NCBI GenBank assembly: GCA_964542475.1
Contig: CAZIUL010000043.1
Coordinates: 1 to 35,619, forward strand
DNA from: CAZIUL01 sp964542475
GTDB taxonomy: Bacteria > Planctomycetota > B15-G4 > CAYZWU01
DNA length: 35,619 nucleotides
Reading direction: 5' to 3'
The notes beneath the pieces are model-generated. The model saw nothing but the letters and a program-made list of their open reading frames with translations. It searched no databases and was not told the DNA's origin. Shown here in pieces: positions 32,863 through 35,619 of the stretch. The stretch's first letter is position 1; every line of letters starts with the position of its first letter. Made by a program: the position numbers and the translations under genes.

Positions 32863-34947
32863 ATGGTACAGAAGGTCAGCATCAGCCAGGTGCGCAACAT
32901 AGGGCTGATGGCGCATATAGACGCGGGCAAGACAACGGTCACGGAGAGGATCCTCTACTTCACCGGCAAGAGCCGCAAGATAGGCGAGGTCCACGACGGT
33001 GAAGCTGTCATGGACTGGATGGCGCAGGAGCAGGAGCGCGGCATCACCATTACCTCGGCCGCCACGACCGCCTACTGGAGAAACTTCAGGATCAACATCA
33101 TCGATACCCCCGGCCATGTGGATTTCACGGCCGAGGTGGAACGGTCGCTCCGAGTGCTGGACGGGACGGTCATGCTTTTCTGCGCGGTGGGCGGTGTGCA
33201 GCCCCAGGCAAGGACCGTGTGGCGCCAGGCCGAAAAGTACAGGGTGCCCCGGATCGCGTTCGTCAACAAGATGGATCGAATCGGCGCCGACTTCGAAGGA
33301 GTGGTTCGAGATATCAGGAAGGAGCTCGGAGCCAATGCCGTGCCCGTGGTCATCCCGATCGGAGCGGAAACGGAGTTCAGGGGGATCATCGACCTGCTGG
33401 GCATGAGAGCCGTGTACTACGACGAAACGCCTAAGGGCACGGTGATACGCGAGGAGGCGATCTCTGACGAGCTTCGCGAAAAAGCGGGCAAGGCCCGCGA
33501 ACTTCTCATCGAGCGGCTCAGCGAAGAGGACACCTGCCTGATGGAGAAGTTCATCAACGGCGAAGATCCGCTAAAGGAAGATCTGGTGCGTGCCTTGCGG
33601 AAAGCCACGATCAACCGAAAGCTGACCCCGGTGCTCTGCGGGGCGGCTTTCAAGAATAAGGCCGTGCAAAACCTGCTGGACGCTATCGTGGATTACCTTC
33701 CCTCCCCAGAGGACCTGCCTCCCATCATCGGCATGTACGGCCAGGACTCCGACAAGGAAACCACGCGGGACCCCAGGGACGAATCGCCTCTTGCGGCTTT
33801 CGCTTTCAAGGTGCAGGCGGACAAGCACCTGGGCAAGATCACATATGTGCGTGTCTACTCGGGGGTGCTCGAGGCGGGAAGGTTCGCTTACAACTCCTCG
33901 CGGAAGCTGAAGCAGCGCGTGGGGCTTCTCTACGAAATGCATGCGAACAAGCGCAAGCCGGTTGACACGTTCGAAACCGGTGACGTGGGCGCGGTTGTAG
34001 GCCTGGCTGATACGTTCACGGGTGATACGATCTGCAGCGAGAAGGACCCCATCGTCCTGGAGTCGATAGACTTTCCGACACCGGTGATCAGCGTGGCCGC
34101 ATCCCCGAGGAGCCGGGCCGACCGCGACAACCTCGCAAAGGCGTTGAGGCGCCTTGCAGCCGAAGACCCGACCTTTACAGTGTGCACGGACGAAGAGACC
34201 GGCGAGGTGATCATCTCGGGCATGGGCGAGCTGCATCTCGACATCATCATCGACCGGTTGAAGCGCGAGTTCAACGTGGACGTGGAGGTGGGCAAGCCGC
34301 AGGTCGCGTACAGGGAGACCATCATCGGCTCAACGGAGCACGAGCACAAGCACGTGAAACAGACCGGAGGGCACGGGCAGTACGCTCACACATGCATGTC
34401 GATCGAGCCGGGCGATCCCGGCTCAGGGTTTCAGTTCGAAAACAAGGTGGTGGGCGGCAGGATCCCGCGCGAATACATCCCCGCGATCAAGCGCGGTATC
34501 ATCAGGGTCATGGCCAAGGGACCGTACGCCGGCTTCCCAATGGTGAATGTGAAGGTGACCGTATTCGACGGATCCGCGCACGACGTCGATTCGTCGGACC
34601 AGGCGTTCAACACCTGCGGAGCCGTCTGCTTCCGCGATGCCTGTGTGAAGGCCGGGCTCCGGCTCCTGGAACCGGTGATGAGCGTTGAAATCACAGCACC
34701 CGTGGAATACACGGGCTCGATCACCGGGAGCATCTGCGGGAAGCGCGGTAAGATAGTCAAGATGGACACCAGGGGAAACGATGCGGTGCTCCGGTCCCTT
34801 GTGCCGCTCGACGAGATGTTCGGATATTCGGGCGAGCTGAGAACGCTGACCAGCGGCCGCGGCGAGTTCACCATGCATTTCGAACGATACGAGACCATGC
34901 CGTACTCTCTCGCGGAAGAGGTGGTCGAAGCACGCCGAAAAGCATAA
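32863..34947 (+). CDS. fusA: Elongation factor G
   Basis: A 694-aa translational GTPase driving ribosomal translocation. The ATG at 32863 has GGAG 6 bases upstream; an in-frame TTG 18 bases earlier is less likely. GTPase motifs are AHIDAGKTT (17-25), the switch I RGITITSAATT, DTPGHVDF and NKMDR. Domain II, III, IV and V signatures follow (VRVYSGVLEAG, GMGELHLDIIIDRLKREF, GGHGQYAH, FGYSGELRTLTSGRGEF). Length is normal. It is not next to rpsL, rpsG or tuf, so it may be a second EF-G copy outside the str operon; whether it works in translocation or recycling cannot be told. Its stop codon TAA is the first three bases of a palindromic repeat. Confidence 0.93.
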   Translation: MVQKVSISQVRNIGLMAHIDAGKTTVTERILYFTGKSRKIGEVHDGEAVMDWMAQEQERGITITSAATTAYWRNFRINIIDTPGHVDFTAEVERSLRVLDGTVMLFCAVGGVQPQARTVWRQAEKYRVPRIAFVNKMDRIGADFEGVVRDIRKELGANAVPVVIPIGAETEFRGIIDLLGMRAVYYDETPKGTVIREEAISDELREKAGKARELLIERLSEEDTCLMEKFINGEDPLKEDLVRALRKATINRKLTPVLCGAAFKNKAVQNLLDAIVDYLPSPEDLPPIIGMYGQDSDKETTRDPRDESPLAAFAFKVQADKHLGKITYVRVYSGVLEAGRFAYNSSRKLKQRVGLLYEMHANKRKPVDTFETGDVGAVVGLADTFTGDTICSEKDPIVLESIDFPTPVISVAASPRSRADRDNLAKALRRLAAEDPTFTVCTDEETGEVIISGMGELHLDIIIDRLKREFNVDVEVGKPQVAYRETIIGSTEHEHKHVKQTGGHGQYAHTCMSIEPGDPGSGFQFENKVVGGRIPREYIPAIKRGIIRVMAKGPYAGFPMVNVKVTVFDGSAHDVDSSDQAFNTCGAVCFRDACVKAGLRLLEPVMSVEITAPVEYTGSITGSICGKRGKIVKMDTRGNDAVLRSLVPLDEMFGYSGELRTLTSGRGEFTMHFERYETMPYSLAEEVVEARRKA

Positions 34948-35122
34948 CCCGCAAATTTCATCCCCTTCTGCTATGGCACCGTAACCTGCGCTGTGGCTGC
35001 GTTTCATGCCAGGAGACGATCCTCAGCCTGTAGGAACAGGCCTGCGGTCGTCTCCTGACATGCGCCTTGCCACAACACAGTTTACGGCACCTCGCGACGA
35101 AGTGTATGAAATAAGCGGGTTA
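34945..35122. repeat. Palindromic TA-bounded repeat, family 1, copy C (178 bp)
   Basis: Begins TAACCCGCAAATTTCATC and ends TATGAAATAAGCGGGTTA. It is a direct repeat of the copy at 32634-32812 and nearly identical through the centre (GGAGACGATCCTCA to GGTCGTCTCC). It overlaps the EF-G stop codon and lies between the convergent fusA and tssC genes, where its hairpin could act as a two-way terminator. Confidence 0.88.
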
Positions 35123-35140
35123 GAAGTAGTGACGGCACGA

Positions 35141-35619
35141 TCAGCGCCATCTCCCTGACAGATCTGATGCCGGATCAGCCAGCGACTGGAAACATGGCAG
35201 TCGGACCATGTCCCGGTCCCGAAAGGACAGCAGCACCATGATGCCCCTGTCCAGAACGGATATTGCTGCTCTCTCGGTAAGGATCACCTCCGCGCAAGGT
35301 TTAATCCGGCTTTCTTCCTGATCCTGAAAGATGTGGAGAGGCAACCCTTCGATATCCCGCATTTCGCGCTGCCCGAGCTCCCAACCGTTTTCGCTGAACT
35401 CGCGGGCCAGCAGGTAGGCACAGGCAAAGCAGGGGTTGCCCCACAAATAGTGTTCGTGGTTCGGTTCCGGGTCCATCTCTTCCAGGTCGAACAGTTCTGT
35501 CGGATCGGTGTCCTTGCCGTAAGGGAGCCGCAACAGAAACCGGGGCAGCGCGAGGCCGAGATGGGACGCTTCCGGCAGCTTCCTCAGCTCCTGCCATGCC
35601 TCGCGGCCTTCCGGATCGG
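35141..35619 (-). CDS. tssC: Type VI secretion sheath large subunit TssC-like, C-terminal part (cut by window edge)
   Basis: The frame is open to the right edge of the window, so only the last 158 residues are seen. They match the C-terminal region of TssC (EvpB/ImpC), the larger protein of the contractile sheath of type VI secretion systems: LGLALPRFLLRLPYGKDTDP, then HEHYLWGNPCFACAYLLA, the ENGWELG turn, GLPLHIFQDQ, the KPCAEVILTERAAISVLDRG segment (CPTEx-type) and MVLLSFRDRDMVRL. The sheath is cytoplasmic. Other tss genes would be expected beyond the edge, upstream of this gene. The end reads DPASDLSGRWR, then TGA. Confidence 0.82.
   Translation of the reverse strand, partial: DPEGREAWQELRKLPEASHLGLALPRFLLRLPYGKDTDPTELFDLEEMDPEPNHEHYLWGNPCFACAYLLAREFSENGWELGQREMRDIEGLPLHIFQDQEESRIKPCAEVILTERAAISVLDRGIMVLLSFRDRDMVRLPCFQSLADPASDLSGRWR

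Overview
The window most likely comes from a bacterium of the PVC superphylum (Verrucomicrobiota, Kiritimatiellota, Lentisphaerota or Planctomycetota). The main reason is the DUF1549/DUF1553 - DUF1501 - PPC-domain gene trio at 22441-27691, which is a hallmark of that group. Secreted glycan-degrading enzymes (a GH29 fucosidase, a DUF5703 protein and a six-hairpin glycosidase with an F5/8C domain) agree with this. Family assignments rest on reading motifs by eye; no database was searched.

Layout. 27-287 (-) is a small secreted protein. 766-5418 (+) is a tightly packed four-gene biosynthetic cluster: B12-binding radical SAM enzyme, SAM methyltransferase, GNAT-like protein and GT2 glycosyltransferase. 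It is followed by a secreted glycosidase (5496-7982). 8147-15684 (+) is a heavy-metal export operon: Cys/His-rich secreted protein, TolC-type outer membrane protein, adaptor ending in Cys-Gly-His-Ser-His, HME-type RND pump and His-rich lipoprotein. 15765-16952 (-) is an ACR3 arsenite exporter, divergent from arsR (17330-17713, +).

The most interesting part is 17762-19885. Directly behind arsR are two c-type cytochrome genes, each interrupted by an in-frame TGA. Each TGA is followed at selenocysteine-compatible spacing by a small stem-loop with G in the first two loop positions. I interpret them as two exported selenoproteins. The first is a four-heme protein with a Cys-Sec pair just after its signal peptide. 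The second has one heme site and a Sec near its C-terminus. A good sigma70-like promoter precedes arsR. ACR3, ArsR and the two proteins may form an undescribed metal(loid)-responsive extracytoplasmic redox system.

19975-22288 (-) holds a methyltransferase and an SGNH-like membrane-anchored protein. 22441-27691 (-) is the PVC trio. 28123-29610 (+) is the fucosidase and 29643-32441 (-) the DUF5703 protein, which has a LamG-like domain inserted in apparently permuted order. 32863-34947 (+) is an isolated elongation factor G gene. The right edge cuts a gene for a TssC-type type VI secretion sheath protein (-).

Two families of palindromic, TA-bounded, non-coding repeats (about 178 bp and 192 bp) sit in the intergenic gaps. 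The 192-bp pair is inverted and brackets a 10.7-kb segment with the selenoprotein genes and the PVC trio. Two directly repeated 178-bp copies bracket fusA. No rRNA, tRNA, CRISPR array or transposase gene was seen.
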